This document shows positions 34,415 through 43,515 of a DNA stretch of 64,000 nt, piece by piece. The DNA lies in assembly GCF_017377395.1 (NCBI RefSeq), contig NZ_CP061800.1, positions 6,779,633 through 6,843,632 on the forward strand, given 5' to 3'. The position numbers were made by a program, and so were the translations under genes. Positions within the stretch are counted from its first letter, which is position 1, and the number at the start of each line of letters is the position of its first letter. The notes beneath the pieces are model-generated. The model saw only the letters and a program-made list of their open reading frames with translations. It did not search any database and had not been told where the DNA came from. Origin of the DNA: Desulfonema magnum. GTDB taxonomy: Bacteria > Desulfobacterota > Desulfobacteria > Desulfobacterales > 4be13.

Positions 34415-35074
34415 ATGGCATACAGCGAATTTGATCTGGACACGGTTACGAAATCGTTCAACTTGACGATAGAGCATGAAAAGCTGTTTGAAAAGATAAA
34501 GCAGACAGGGGTTAGTTCATGGCTTGAAGAATCCCTTGAAAAAGGCTTAAAATTATCGCTGGGCAGTGAAAAAGCACGGGCAGAATTTATTGTCGCACCG
34601 GTGCTGCTCGCCAGCAGAGAATTAAGCCATGACAGTTTTTATCTTTATTCGGGTCAGAATCTGGATATTGATCCTGAAAGAGGGCTGAAGGGCAACTGTG
34701 ATTTTATTCTGACCAATTCACCGCCTTCGCCCACAATGCAGTCCCCCATTGCAGTCATCACAGAGGCGAAGAAAAATGATATAGAAGGAACGTTGGGAGA
34801 ATGTATTGCCCAGATGCTCGGGGTAAGGTTATACAGAAGGATAATCTCCTTATTCCTCTATCGTGCGGCCTGGATGCTGGGAACAAAATATTCTGAAAAA
34901 CAGGGCACCCGTGAGCTAAGGACAATTTTTGGCTGTGTCACAACAGGCGAAACCTGGCAGTTTTTAAAGCTCAGGGGCAAAACTGTTTGGATTGACAGCG
35001 ACCGCTATTATATAAATAAGGTGGATAAAATATTAGGTGTTCTTCAGGCGATTGTCAGCTATTATAAAGAATGA
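34415..35074 (+). CDS. PD-(D/E)XK-like hypothetical protein
   Basis: The 219-residue protein contains a restriction-endonuclease-like core: D in GNCDFILTN, E and K in VITEAKKNDIEG, then a Gln/Glu helix LGECIAQMLGVR. The C-terminal FGCVTTGETWQFLKLRGKTV is typical of a hypothetical family common in cyanobacteria and repeat-rich Desulfobacterales. A segment of about 30 residues (LYRRIISLFLYRAAWMLGTK on) between the two blocks seems longer than usual, from memory. Function unknown; nuclease activity is only suggested by the fold. ATAAGGAACGG precedes the start. Confidence 0.65.
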   Translation: MAYSEFDLDTVTKSFNLTIEHEKLFEKIKQTGVSSWLEESLEKGLKLSLGSEKARAEFIVAPVLLASRELSHDSFYLYSGQNLDIDPERGLKGNCDFILTNSPPSPTMQSPIAVITEAKKNDIEGTLGECIAQMLGVRLYRRIISLFLYRAAWMLGTKYSEKQGTRELRTIFGCVTTGETWQFLKLRGKTVWIDSDRYYINKVDKILGVLQAIVSYYKE

Positions 35075-35169
35075 AAATCAGACCATTTTTGTTTCTTTAT
35101 CTCGGTTTGTGGCCTCCCCCTGTAATCAATACTGTTGACTTTAAGGCTGAACAGGTTTTCCGGTATTCT

Positions 35170-35228
35170 CTCCGGAGTGCGAAAAATACTTTTTCGCAAT
35201 TGCAAAAATAAAATTTTTGCACTCCGGA
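35170..35228. repeat. GGAGTGCGAAAA palindrome
   Basis: CTCCGGAGTGCGAAAAATAC pairs imperfectly with AAATTTTTGCACTCCGGA. It is related to the hairpin at 27087-27150 and to a fragment near 62490. Confidence 0.7.
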
Positions 35229-35248
35229 TCCGTCCGGCACTTCTTAAG

Positions 35249-36802
35249 TCAACGGTATTGCCCCTGTAATACCCTGTGTAATATGTTATTCAGTTCTTTC
35301 TTCATACAAGGCTTGGGTATGGCCCCCGCAAAACCGTATTCCCTGAAATTCATCATTACCGGATCATTTGAATACCCGCTGGAAATAATTGCTTTTACTT
35401 CAGAATCAATTTCTTTCAGTCTCCATACCGCTTCTTTTCCTCCCATGCCGCCTCGTACGGTCAGACCCAGGATAACCGCGTCAAAAGGCTCACCAGATGT
35501 TTTGGCTTTTTCATATAAATCAATCGCTTCTCCCCCATCCCGGGCAAATTCTGTCTCGCATCCTAAACGATCCAGCATCTGTTTTAAAAAATTTCGAATC
35601 ATCTCCTCATCATCCATCACAAGAAGCTTCTTTTTTCCTTTTTCAGCAGCAACAGGCACAGAATTTACTTTTACATTCCTGGGTTCAGCAGTTTCTTTTT
35701 CAGAAGCAGGAAGATAGATATGGAAGGTCGTCCCCACACCTGGTTCAGATTCCACCGCAATATGTCCTTTATGTTTTTTGACCACAGAGTAAACGATGGC
35801 AAGCCCCAGTCCCATTCCTTTCTGAGTGCCCTTCTCTTTGGTGGAAAAATAGGGATCAAATATCATGGGGAGATGTTCCTCAGAAATGCCGCTTCCTTTA
35901 TCTTGAAGGGATATTTTTACATACTTTCCGTGTGCTAAAAATAAGACATGTTCTCCTTTTTCCGCATCCACAACAAAATTCTCCGCACACACATTAATTG
36001 TTCCTCCCTCCGGCATGGCCTGATCCGCATTCATTGTCATATTACTGATGACATGCCTCATCTGCGCCTCATCATATTCAACCCGCCACAGGTCATTCGG
36101 AATATTAAACTCACAACTCACGTTGGAACCTGTCAGCACCAGCTTCACCGATTCTTTTAGGAAGTCCGCGATTGAATCTGTTTTTTTTGTCGAGAATCCG
36201 CTTTTTGAAAGGGTAAGCATCTGATGCGTGAGATATTTCGCACGCAATGTCGCTTTTTCGGCCTCATCTAAAAAACCATAAATATCAAAGCATTCCGGTC
36301 TTATATCCTCTTTTGCCATATTAATATTGCCTAAAATCACAGATAAGAGATTATTATAATCGTGGGCAATGCCCCCGGCAAGAATAGCAACAGATTCAAA
36401 TTTTTTGGCTTTCAGAAGTTCTTGTTCCATTCTGGCTTTATAAAACGCCATTTCAATATTGGCGTACAATTCGCGATCCTCAAAAGGCTTGAGGAGATAC
36501 CCGAACGGCTCGGTTATTTTTGCTCGGTCAAGCATCTCTTTGTCTGAAAAAGCAGTGAGATAAATAATCGGGATATTGAAACGCTTGCGTATCTGATTTG
36601 CCGCTTCAATGCCGTCCATAGGCCCTTTTAACATGATGTCCATCAGCACCAGGTCCGGCTTTTCTGTCTTTGCTTTTTGGATCGCTCTTTTTCCCGAGGG
36701 CGCCACGCCGCAGACGACGTAACCCTCTTTTTCCAATTTGGCCTGCATATTTTCGGCAATAACATATTCATCTTCTACAATCAGAATTCTTGCCTTTGTC
36801 AT
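35249..36802 (-). CDS. Receiver - histidine kinase - receiver hybrid
   Basis: The 517-residue cytoplasmic protein has an N-terminal receiver with phosphoacceptor Asp55 (VLMDIML) and the switch Thr/Lys (YLTAF, LLKPF). A histidine kinase core follows with H147 in GGIAHDYNNLLS and ATP-binding boxes (NMTMNADQAM, DKGSGIS, GMGLGLAIVYSVVKKHKG). A second receiver closes the protein. In that C-terminal receiver the phosphoacceptor position is Gly446 (AVILGLTVRGGMGG, codon GGT at 35465-35467) where relatives have Asp; the acidic pair DDEE and the Lys of PKPC remain. So the last receiver probably cannot be phosphorylated. It is likely the output partner of the HAMP kinase encoded just upstream on the same strand. 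Confidence 0.88.
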   Translation of the reverse strand: MTKARILIVEDEYVIAENMQAKLEKEGYVVCGVAPSGKRAIQKAKTEKPDLVLMDIMLKGPMDGIEAANQIRKRFNIPIIYLTAFSDKEMLDRAKITEPFGYLLKPFEDRELYANIEMAFYKARMEQELLKAKKFESVAILAGGIAHDYNNLLSVILGNINMAKEDIRPECFDIYGFLDEAEKATLRAKYLTHQMLTLSKSGFSTKKTDSIADFLKESVKLVLTGSNVSCEFNIPNDLWRVEYDEAQMRHVISNMTMNADQAMPEGGTINVCAENFVVDAEKGEHVLFLAHGKYVKISLQDKGSGISEEHLPMIFDPYFSTKEKGTQKGMGLGLAIVYSVVKKHKGHIAVESEPGVGTTFHIYLPASEKETAEPRNVKVNSVPVAAEKGKKKLLVMDDEEMIRNFLKQMLDRLGCETEFARDGGEAIDLYEKAKTSGEPFDAVILGLTVRGGMGGKEAVWRLKEIDSEVKAIISSGYSNDPVMMNFREYGFAGAIPKPCMKKELNNILHRVLQGQYR

Positions 36803-36885
36803 GTCTCAATCCCCTTTTTTTGAAATTAAGAATTCGGACAGTGTCAAACTGAAGATTAAAAAAATCTTAAATCTTAATTCCTGAT

Positions 36886-36998
36886 TCTTTACCGTGAAAA
36901 TACATTTTGAAAAGCCGGTTGAAAAGCCGGGTTTTTTATCTGAAAATATTTTCATAACCGGGGGCGAAAAACCCGGCTTTTTCATAAGCGTTTATTTC
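36886..36998 (-). repeat. R98 copy downstream of the HAMP kinase gene
   Basis: It begins TCTTTACCGTGAAAATACAT and ends CATAAGCGTTTATTTC. It includes a small internal duplication (GAAAAGCCGGTTGAAAAGCC) and lies directly before the kinase stop on the minus strand as a probable terminator. Confidence 0.88.
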
Positions 36999-37001
36999 TA
37001 A

Positions 37002-38462
37002 TTATTTTTCATTTTGGAATTTAATGATAAATTCAGTTCCGCTGTTCCTGTTCAGTTTCAATTCACCGTCCAACTGATGTTCGGCAAAACCTCTGACAAG
37101 TTTTAATCCTAAGGATGAAAAATTGTTTACGTCCCTGTCTTCCGGTATCCCGACCCCGTTGTCACTGACAGTCAGTTCAATTTCATCATTTTCCCCTGAA
37201 CACAGGGATACTCTGATTTCACCGGTCCTCTCCTCCGGAAAAGCGTATTTCAGGGAATTGGAAATCAGTTCGTTAAGAATGAGGCCGCAGGGAATTGCAA
37301 TGTCAATTCCCAGGGAAACATCCTCGATATCTGTTTTCAATCTGACTCTGGTGTTACTGATTTTATAAGACTTAAACAGTGTCCTTGTCAACTCATTAAG
37401 ATAGGTTCTGAAACCAATGTCTGACAGACTGTCGGACTGATAAAGCTTTTCATGAACAAGCGACATGGATCTGACACGATCTCTGCTTTCCCTGAATAAT
37501 TTAAATGTATTTTCATCCCCGGCATATTTGCACTGTGTATCAAGAAGGCTCGATATCACCTGCATATTGTTCTTAACCCGGTGGTGAACTTCTCTCAGAA
37601 GCACTTCTTTTTCCCGAAGGGCGACGCTGATCTGTTCATTGGCCCGCATCAGTTCATCTCTGGCTTTTCTCAGCTCATGCTCCGCTCTTTTACGTTCATT
37701 GACTTCTTCATTAAGCTTATCCCGTGACACAGTGACGGCCGCCAGATTTTCCGTCATCTGATCAAACACGCGGGACAGTTCCCCAATTTCATCTTCTGCG
37801 GCTGTGGCAATTTTATAGTTCAGGTCTCCCTTGCCAATCATCTCAGCGACTTCACAGAGTTTTTCAATGGGCTTTGCAATTCCCCTGCCGATGAAAGCTG
37901 AATTGACAGCGATCATCAGCGCAATAATAAAGACCATGGATAAGACAATCCAAGCCGTGTTCCGCTGGGTGGCAGAAACTTCCCTGCGGCTTATGATGTT
38001 CAGCTGTTCGACACTGGTAATAATATTTTGTGATTTTACAAGCAACTGGCTGACAAATCGTTCCTGAAACTCTGCTGAACGTTCTGTCTTTTTATGATTC
38101 TTTTGGCTTTGAAAATTATTAACCAGCAGGGGAAAAATTGCCTTCATGTTGTCATGATTGCGTTTTATTTTATCAAATAAAAGTTGTTCCGCTCTGTTTT
38201 CAAATGTTATATTTTCAATCAGTGCCGACAGGGCCTCATGTCTCAGATGCCATTGCATTCGGCTTCTTTCTGAGTGTTTCCAAAGATATTCATACGTCAC
38301 AAGATTGAGTTCAAACGCGTTTCTGACAATCTGGTCAATGCTGCTGCTTTTTTTTAGAACCGAACTGACCTCTTGAAACGTCATCAGTTCTGTCAGTCCG
38401 ATGAACAGAATCATAAGAACAGAACAAACGGTATTTATTCTGAATTTTGTTGTAATTCGCAT
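37002..38462 (-). CDS. Membrane histidine kinase with HAMP and HisKA_2 domains
   Basis: The 486-residue protein has a TM helix at about 10-30, a periplasmic region of about 135 residues, and a second TM near 170-190. A HAMP domain (GIAKPIEKLCEVAEMIGKGD) and a coiled coil follow, then the phosphoacceptor box VLLREVHHRVKNNMQVISSL of the HisKA_2/HWE-like class. The ATP domain has NELISNSLKYAF, DNGVGIPED and a final SSLGLKLVRGFAEHQL. This class often signals to stand-alone receivers; the hybrid at 35249-36802, whose kinase starts with a receiver, is a natural partner. Upstream lies a substrate-binding protein gene, separated by an IS1 relic, that could feed it a ligand. Confidence 0.88.
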   Translation of the reverse strand: MRITTKFRINTVCSVLMILFIGLTELMTFQEVSSVLKKSSSIDQIVRNAFELNLVTYEYLWKHSERSRMQWHLRHEALSALIENITFENRAEQLLFDKIKRNHDNMKAIFPLLVNNFQSQKNHKKTERSAEFQERFVSQLLVKSQNIITSVEQLNIISRREVSATQRNTAWIVLSMVFIIALMIAVNSAFIGRGIAKPIEKLCEVAEMIGKGDLNYKIATAAEDEIGELSRVFDQMTENLAAVTVSRDKLNEEVNERKRAEHELRKARDELMRANEQISVALREKEVLLREVHHRVKNNMQVISSLLDTQCKYAGDENTFKLFRESRDRVRSMSLVHEKLYQSDSLSDIGFRTYLNELTRTLFKSYKISNTRVRLKTDIEDVSLGIDIAIPCGLILNELISNSLKYAFPEERTGEIRVSLCSGENDEIELTVSDNGVGIPEDRDVNNFSSLGLKLVRGFAEHQLDGELKLNRNSGTEFIIKFQNEK

Positions 38463-38523
38463 AACAAACGCTTTTTATTTTAAGATGGTCATGCTTTCAG
38501 GGTAGTGATGTAGTAATGATGAT

Positions 38524-38935
38524 TTAATTTAAAATCAATGAATTATAGTGATGAATGAAAAGCCATATGGCTCCTATATGATTCTCAAGTTTTTTCGAGA
38601 AGGAAAGAGTTTTCCGCACCAGCCGGGAAATTCTCTGGCGAAAAGTATTATTTAATCTCTCGATATAACTTGTTTTTCCGCTGTCTTTCGGGACGGATTT
38701 ATGGCGTTTCGAAGGAAGGACACTCTTATATGGTTTCCAAAAATCTGTATAAATAACAGCGCATTGACGATATACAGGCGGAAGCGAGTTCCAAAGACCT
38801 TCGGCACCTTCCGTGTCCCGGTCACCGACATACGCGCCGACAATTTTTCTCGTATCCTCATCGATTGCCAGCCATATCCATACCTTACAATATTTCCCGC
38901 CGACAAACGACCACATTTCGTCACACTGAATCGTC
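38524..38935 (-). pseudogene. IS1-family transposase relic (InsB part)
   Basis: The frame encodes most of the InsB catalytic domain: TIQCDEMWSFVGGKYCKVWI, YTDFWKPYKSVLP, SGKTSYIERLNNTFRQRISR and the C-terminal HIGAIWLFIHHYN. The upstream InsA part is missing: the frame joins the 91-bp inverted-repeat element at 38936 and then unrelated DNA. No IS1 terminal repeats are evident. The relic separates the substrate-binding protein gene from the kinase gene. Confidence 0.85.
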
Positions 38936-39026
38936 GGTAGTCCTGCAAAGGTAGTGATGAATCCCGTTCAGTCCCCTGATTATCAGGCCACTGAATCTCA
39001 TTCATCACTACTTGTGCAGGACTACC
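38936..39026. mobile_element. MITE-B copy 1 (GGTAGTCCTGCA ends), abutting the IS1 relic
   Basis: The 91-bp near-palindrome starts GGTAGTCCTGCAAAGGTAGT and ends with the complement ACTACTTGTGCAGGACTACC. GATGAAT..ATTCATC lies inside. Copies are at 43177-43267 and 48465-48554. Confidence 0.88.
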
Positions 39027-39105
39027 ATTCATTTTATCATCTCGCAATCAGAGAATTGAAGAATAAGGATTGACGATTGCAAATTTTCAATTTTCAATTC
39101 CCTTG

Positions 39106-40119
39106 TTATTTTATGATGGTCATATTTGCAGGTTCCGCGTTTTTAAGCGCGTCCGTATAAATAAAATTCAAATAATTGGGAACGGTTGTGCATTCAGTCA
39201 GGTTATTTTTTATTGCCCATTCTGACTGATCCTCCAATGTCATCAGAAAAGACTGATCCAATGATATTTTAAAATGGTAGGTTGCGGTTAATTCATTCAG
39301 CAGGGAAGGATCAGTCCTGAGATATCGGGCGGCAATTTCACGAGATTTATCCGAATTATTTTGAATAAATTCACAGCTTCTAATAAGTGATCGGACAACT
39401 TTTTCTATTATTTGAGGGTTGTTATGCACATAATCATGTCTTGCGGAAACAGCAAAGAAAGGCGAATACAGGCCCTTTGCATAAAATACGCTTCCCCCCT
39501 GTCCGAGCATTTTTCGGGCTTTGCACATCAGAGGATTCCATGTTGCGATGGCATCTGCTTCCCCGCTCATCAGGGTATCAACCATCTGCTCCGGTTTCAA
39601 ATGGACTATATTTATATCATTGCGTGAGATATTGTGCAAGAGCAAAACCGTGTCCAGAAAATATTCCCCGTTTGTGCCGGTAGTTACTCCGATCTTCTTA
39701 CCTTTCAGATCGTTGGGTGTCAGAATGCCCCTGTCTTTTCTGGCAACAATGGCAAGATGTTTTTTCGCTGTCATCGTGGTGGCAAACGCGTATATTTTTC
39801 CTCCGTTCAGAACAGTGTGCATGAACGGCGTTTCCGATGAAATGCCAAAATCTGCCTTTCCTCTGATTACCGCGTCAAGTACGAGGTTTCCATAGGGATA
39901 GTATTGTAAGGCAATGTCCAGTCCCTGATCTTTAAAATAGTCTTTTTCCAGGGCAACATAAACAGGATAGCCCGTAAATGAGAGATGTATGATGCCAATC
40001 GTTGCTTTTTCAAGAGGCCCGACCGGTTTTCGGAGGGATTTCCAAGCAGACCATATGCCCGCTCCGATTATTGCCATCAGGGTTACGACAAGAGCTATGA
40101 TGAATGGTCGTTTGGACAT
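39106..40119 (-). CDS. NMT1/SsuA-type ABC substrate-binding protein
   Basis: ATG 40119 (MSKRPFII) follows AAAGGAAACAGAAC and is preferred over the upstream ATG at 40188. The 337-residue product has an uncleaved-looking N-terminal helix (IIALVVTLMAIIGAGIW) and then the nitrate/sulfonate/taurine-binding fold: HLSFTGYPVYVALEKDYFKD, ADFGISSETPFMH, LKGKKIGVTTGTNGEYFLD and SGEADAIATWNPL. No permease or ATPase genes adjoin, and the next genes on the strand encode a histidine kinase and a hybrid kinase. It may be a ligand-sensing partner rather than part of a transporter. Confidence 0.85.
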   Translation of the reverse strand: MSKRPFIIALVVTLMAIIGAGIWSAWKSLRKPVGPLEKATIGIIHLSFTGYPVYVALEKDYFKDQGLDIALQYYPYGNLVLDAVIRGKADFGISSETPFMHTVLNGGKIYAFATTMTAKKHLAIVARKDRGILTPNDLKGKKIGVTTGTNGEYFLDTVLLLHNISRNDINIVHLKPEQMVDTLMSGEADAIATWNPLMCKARKMLGQGGSVFYAKGLYSPFFAVSARHDYVHNNPQIIEKVVRSLIRSCEFIQNNSDKSREIAARYLRTDPSLLNELTATYHFKISLDQSFLMTLEDQSEWAIKNNLTECTTVPNYLNFIYTDALKNAEPANMTIIK

Positions 40120-40142
40120 GTTCTGTTTCCTTTCGTCGTCTC

Positions 40143-40245
40143 CGACCCCCAGTGATTCTGACGGGTAAAAGACCGCCGGGGTTTTCAAAATCTCGGCGGC
40201 TCACAGTGTTCCGACCTGTCAGAATCATTGCAGTCGCACAGTAAT
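40143..40245. repeat. Shorter relative of the 5615-5767 inverted-repeat element
   Basis: CCCAGTGATTCTGACGGGTA pairs with CCTGTCAGAATCATTGCAGT. A GACCGCCGGGG hairpin lies inside. The remaining 40246-40714 shows no supported gene, but a CTGACAG..CTGTCAG-like inverted pair lies near 40616-40660. Confidence 0.65.
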
Positions 40246-40714
40246 TTTTCAGTTATCCGGACAGGAATCTGATTCACTGTTCAAAGTGTTTCGGAGTTTC
40301 AGAAAATTCAGAAGCCCGGACCAGTCTCACCTGTTTTTTTTTTACTTTAAAATTTCAGGACAAATCAGTGGTCTTATTTTGCATGATTGTTCTGTATTTT
40401 CCACGACCCCCTGATCTTGCTCACTGGGATTTTTTCTTGACAATGACAGAGGCGAGGTATTATTGATAAAGTTCAGTTTCTGAGTCTGACTAATTAACCT
40501 GTCTGAATCAATGTGATAAACATGGATTCGTATCCGGATGTGTGGCACTGCCGAATTTTTTTCTCCTTTTATAAATTCAGCAGATGGGAAATGCTCTCAG
40601 CCGCCTCCGGCGGACTGACAGTTCCTCCGAAAAATGCCCGGGCGTTGTCAGTCCCTGGCGAGTATTCGGAGAACACTTTTCATTTTCTGATATGTCGTAA
40701 CATGTTTTCTTCTG

Positions 40715-41698
40715 ATGGCAAAACTTCTGATTATCCACCAGGGAGCCCTTGGCGATTTTGTGGCAACGTTTCCCGCTATTATCCGGCTGAAAAAAAGATT
40801 CTGCCGGACAGATGTCCTTTGTCAGAGCAAGCTTGGAAAACTGGCCTGTGAGCTTGACATTGCAGATCAGTACTTTCCGCTTGAGGCAGCGTCTTTTTCG
40901 TCTCTTTACTCGGATGCTGCGGATCCCCGGGTGCAAAATATTCTGCGTACTTACCATGAAATTGTCCTTTTCTCTTATTCGGAACAACTCGGACAGACCA
41001 TCAATAAAATCACACATAAAAAAGCCTATCTCATCCACCCCCGGGCAGATGTTCATCAGAGAATTCATATCACAGAACATATTTTATCCCACCTTGTGAA
41101 ATGCGGGCTGGCTGACCCGCTGCCTCCTGTCTCAGAGGGAATTTTCTCATCTGTTTTCCATAGGGACAGAAGAGAGAAACAGTATGATCCTGCAAGAATA
41201 CTGATTCATCCCGGATCAGGGGGCAGAAAAAAATTCTGGCATCTTTCAAATTTTACGCAAGTTGAAACTGCGCTCAGATCGGACCGCTTCATGCCTGAAT
41301 TTATACTCGGTCCTGCAGAGCATTTTCTGGCAAAATCGCTTCAGGATCATCAGAACAGGATTGTTCACACGATTTCCGATTTGACAGAACTTGTTTCATT
41401 GCTTAAAATAGCCGGTGGTTTTATTGGAAACGATTCCGGTGTGAGCCATCTGGCCGCATTTATGGGACTGCCTGCTGTGGCGGTTTTCGGACCGTCTGAT
41501 CCGGAAAGATGGCGGCCTGTGGGACGGGCTGTCAGCGTTGTAAGACCTGCTGACCTTGATTGCAGTCCGTGTTTTGAACTGACGCATCAGAAAACCTGTG
41601 ACAAACAGGAATGCTTTGACAGAACCTCCCCTGAAACCGTTCTCGGCGTTTTTTATGAACTCTGGCAAAAAAATCTGAAAAACCATTATGTTGTGTAA
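40715..41698 (+). CDS. Glycosyltransferase family 9 (heptosyltransferase-like)
   Basis: The 327-residue protein begins LLIIHQGALGDFVATFPAI, the GT9 N-terminal signature. It has ILIHPGSGGRKKFWHLSNF and a C-terminal FIGNDSGVSHLAAFMGLPAVAVFG with GPSDPERWRPVG, which bind ADP-heptose or a similar sugar nucleotide. It would add heptose or another sugar to the lipopolysaccharide core on the inner membrane face. It stands alone rather than in a large LPS cluster. ATG 40715 is chosen from the family N-terminus; a ribosome site is weak. Confidence 0.88.
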   Translation: MAKLLIIHQGALGDFVATFPAIIRLKKRFCRTDVLCQSKLGKLACELDIADQYFPLEAASFSSLYSDAADPRVQNILRTYHEIVLFSYSEQLGQTINKITHKKAYLIHPRADVHQRIHITEHILSHLVKCGLADPLPPVSEGIFSSVFHRDRREKQYDPARILIHPGSGGRKKFWHLSNFTQVETALRSDRFMPEFILGPAEHFLAKSLQDHQNRIVHTISDLTELVSLLKIAGGFIGNDSGVSHLAAFMGLPAVAVFGPSDPERWRPVGRAVSVVRPADLDCSPCFELTHQKTCDKQECFDRTSPETVLGVFYELWQKNLKNHYVV

Positions 41699-42249
41699 AA
41701 GGAGTGTCAAACTTACAGTTTGGCAGGGCGTGTGCCTCAGCGGGAAGATTTAAAACTATCTGATTATAAAGGATTTTGGGAGGTCTGTCCGCGCCCTGAG
41801 CTTGTCGAAGGGGACACACCCCCATATGCATCAGGCTAAGATTACAACCTACTGTTTTTATTAACTCTGATTTTGCCGGACGGGGTTTGCAACCCCGTCC
41901 GGAATATTTTCCCGGATCGCCGCCTGCAAACGTTTCGGACGGGGTTGCAAACCCCGTCCGGCAGCCGTCCCGCATTCTTAGCCTGATGCATATGGGACAC
42001 ACCCCCCGTTTCGACAAGCTCAACGAGCGGTTTCCATTTACCCGCTCCGGGCTTGTACAAGGGGACCTTTCGGAGAATCCGGAACATACGTCTTTTTTCC
42101 ATGTATTCTGCGGTTTTCCCGGTGCCTCCCCAAAATCCGTTATCATCATGAAAATATTGCCAAACTGCAAGTTTGGCACTCCGGATATCCGGATGCTTAT
42201 TTTCGATAATGCCTGATACACACAACCGAGTATATTCCGGAGAACAGCC
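41699..42249. other. Repeat-filled gap between GT9 and RDD genes
   Basis: Besides the MITE at 41822-41995, the gap holds CCAAACTGCAAGTTTGG-type palindromes (41707-41725 and 42157-42183). It also holds a CTTGTCGAA..TTCGACAAG pair split by the MITE. No gene is seen. Confidence 0.75.
41822..41995. mobile_element. 174-bp MITE, copy 2, with 9-bp target duplication
   Basis: Same length as copy 1 at 6185-6358 and differing at only a few positions. The ends are CCATATGCATCAGGCTAAGA and TCTTAGCCTGATGCATATGG. The flanks are the direct repeat GACACACCC (41813-41821 and 41996-42004). The insertion splits a CCTGAGCTTGTCGAAG / CTTTCGACAAGCTC inverted pair. Confidence 0.93.
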
Positions 42250-43026
42250 ATGAACAAAGAAAGAAAACGGACCTTAACCATCAAAACCCCGGAGGGGATT
42301 GCTTTCTCCCTGCATCTTGCCGGGCCTGTCACCCGGTTTCTGGCATGGCTGATTGATCTTGCAAGTATCTTTGTCATTTCGCTTACAGCCAGAATTGCCG
42401 CGGGCTTCCTGGGCGTTATCAGCCCGGATATTGCTTCGGCGGCCGTTATTTTGGCGTATTTTATTATTTCCATCGGCTATGGTATTGCAATGGAATGGTA
42501 TTGGCGGGGACAGACCATTGGCAAACGTCTCCTCCGTCTGAGGGTGATGGATGAACAGGGATTACGCCTGCAATTCAATCAGGTTGTGATCCGCAATCTG
42601 CTTCGTTTTGTGGACAGCCTGCCCGCATTTTATATGGTGGGCGGACTTGCCTGCCTGGTCAGCCCTCGGGTCCAGCGGCTTGGTGATCTTGCAGCCAATA
42701 CGATTGTGGTATGGAACGGCGCTGTTTCGGAGCCGGATCTGGATCAGCTGCTTACAGGCAAATATAATTCATTTCGGAATTATCCGCATTTGGAAGCCCG
42801 CCTGCGCCATCATATCTCTGTCCGGGAAGCCGGAATCGTGTTGCAGGCCCTGTTGCGCCGGGATGAGCTTGATCCTTCTGCGCGGCTTGAATTGTTTAAA
42901 GAAATTGCCATGCATTTCAAAAGGGCTGTAAAATTCCCGCAGGAAGCCACCGACGGAATCTCCGACGAACAGTATGTGCGTAATGTCGCGGATGTGCTAT
43001 TCAGATCAGAATTTCCGGGCAGGTGA
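42250..43026 (+). CDS. RDD family membrane protein
   Basis: The 258-residue protein shows the RDD pattern: ARG-ASP motif in TRFLAWLIDLASIFVIS, a second helix (AAVILAYFIISIGYGIAM), the GQTIGKRLLRLRV motif, a third helix (LPAFYMVGGLACLVS), and RLGDLAANTIVVW. The last ~90 residues are a soluble basic domain. RDD proteins are often of unknown function, some acting in ion transport or envelope processes. It starts at ATG 42250 behind a GGAGAA site. No partner gene adjoins. Confidence 0.88.
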   Translation: MNKERKRTLTIKTPEGIAFSLHLAGPVTRFLAWLIDLASIFVISLTARIAAGFLGVISPDIASAAVILAYFIISIGYGIAMEWYWRGQTIGKRLLRLRVMDEQGLRLQFNQVVIRNLLRFVDSLPAFYMVGGLACLVSPRVQRLGDLAANTIVVWNGAVSEPDLDQLLTGKYNSFRNYPHLEARLRHHISVREAGIVLQALLRRDELDPSARLELFKEIAMHFKRAVKFPQEATDGISDEQYVRNVADVLFRSEFPGR

Positions 43027-43058
43027 AGCCAGTTTAATGAAATAATAAGTACCTGAGC

Positions 43059-43164
43059 ACTCGATGATCAGGTTTTCTGACCCGATTTGAACAAAAAGCC
43101 TGTCATTCGTGCTTTTGCAGGCTTCGGCGAACGGAATGACAAAAAAAATTTGAACATCGATTGA
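43059..43164. mobile_element. MITE-A copy 3
   Basis: It starts ACTCGATGATCAGGTTTTCT and ends in the degenerate GAACATCGATTGAGC, with TGTCATTCGTGC in the core. Confidence 0.7.
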
Positions 43165-43176
43165 GCAAAAGTTTTT

Positions 43177-43267
43177 GGTAGTCCTGCACAAGCAGTGATG
43201 AATGAGAGTCAGTGTTCTGATAACCAGGGGACTGAACGGGATTCATCACTGCCTTTGCGGGACTACC
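43177..43267. mobile_element. MITE-B copy 2
   Basis: 91 bp, GGTAGTCCTGCACAAGCAGT to CTGCCTTTGCGGGACTACC, ten bases after MITE-A copy 3. Confidence 0.88.
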
Positions 43268-43283
43268 AGATTTTTAATAGCTG

Positions 43284-43464
43284 CCCGGGGAAGAAACCCG
43301 GCTTTTTTTCCGGAGTGATGCGTCTCGGATAAAGGAAAAAGCCGGGTTTCTCCGCCGATCACAGAAAAAAGATGTATAAAAAATTTTGATCGGGTACTTA
43401 TCAAAAACTTATGGCTATGTACTTATGTTGTCCGGGGGCCCTGCCGGATTCAGCAATCCGGCAG
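43284..43464. terminator. CCCGGC hairpin and CTGCCGGATT hairpin downstream of cydB
   Basis: 43441-43464 is a 10-bp stem CTGCCGGATT / AATCCGGCAG, 52 bp past the cydB stop on the minus strand, the likely terminator. 43284-43354 is another CCCGGC hairpin with the ATCGGGTACTT tail of the 145-bp element. Confidence 0.65.
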
Positions 43465-43515
43465 GAGCATGGAAACGAAACGTAATGTGTCTGCGGCGGG
43501 AACTCTGGTAACTTC

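Noticed and set aside
38652..39047. Alternative minus-frame ORF over the IS1 relic and MITE-B
   Set aside because: It is out of frame with the recognisable InsB protein.
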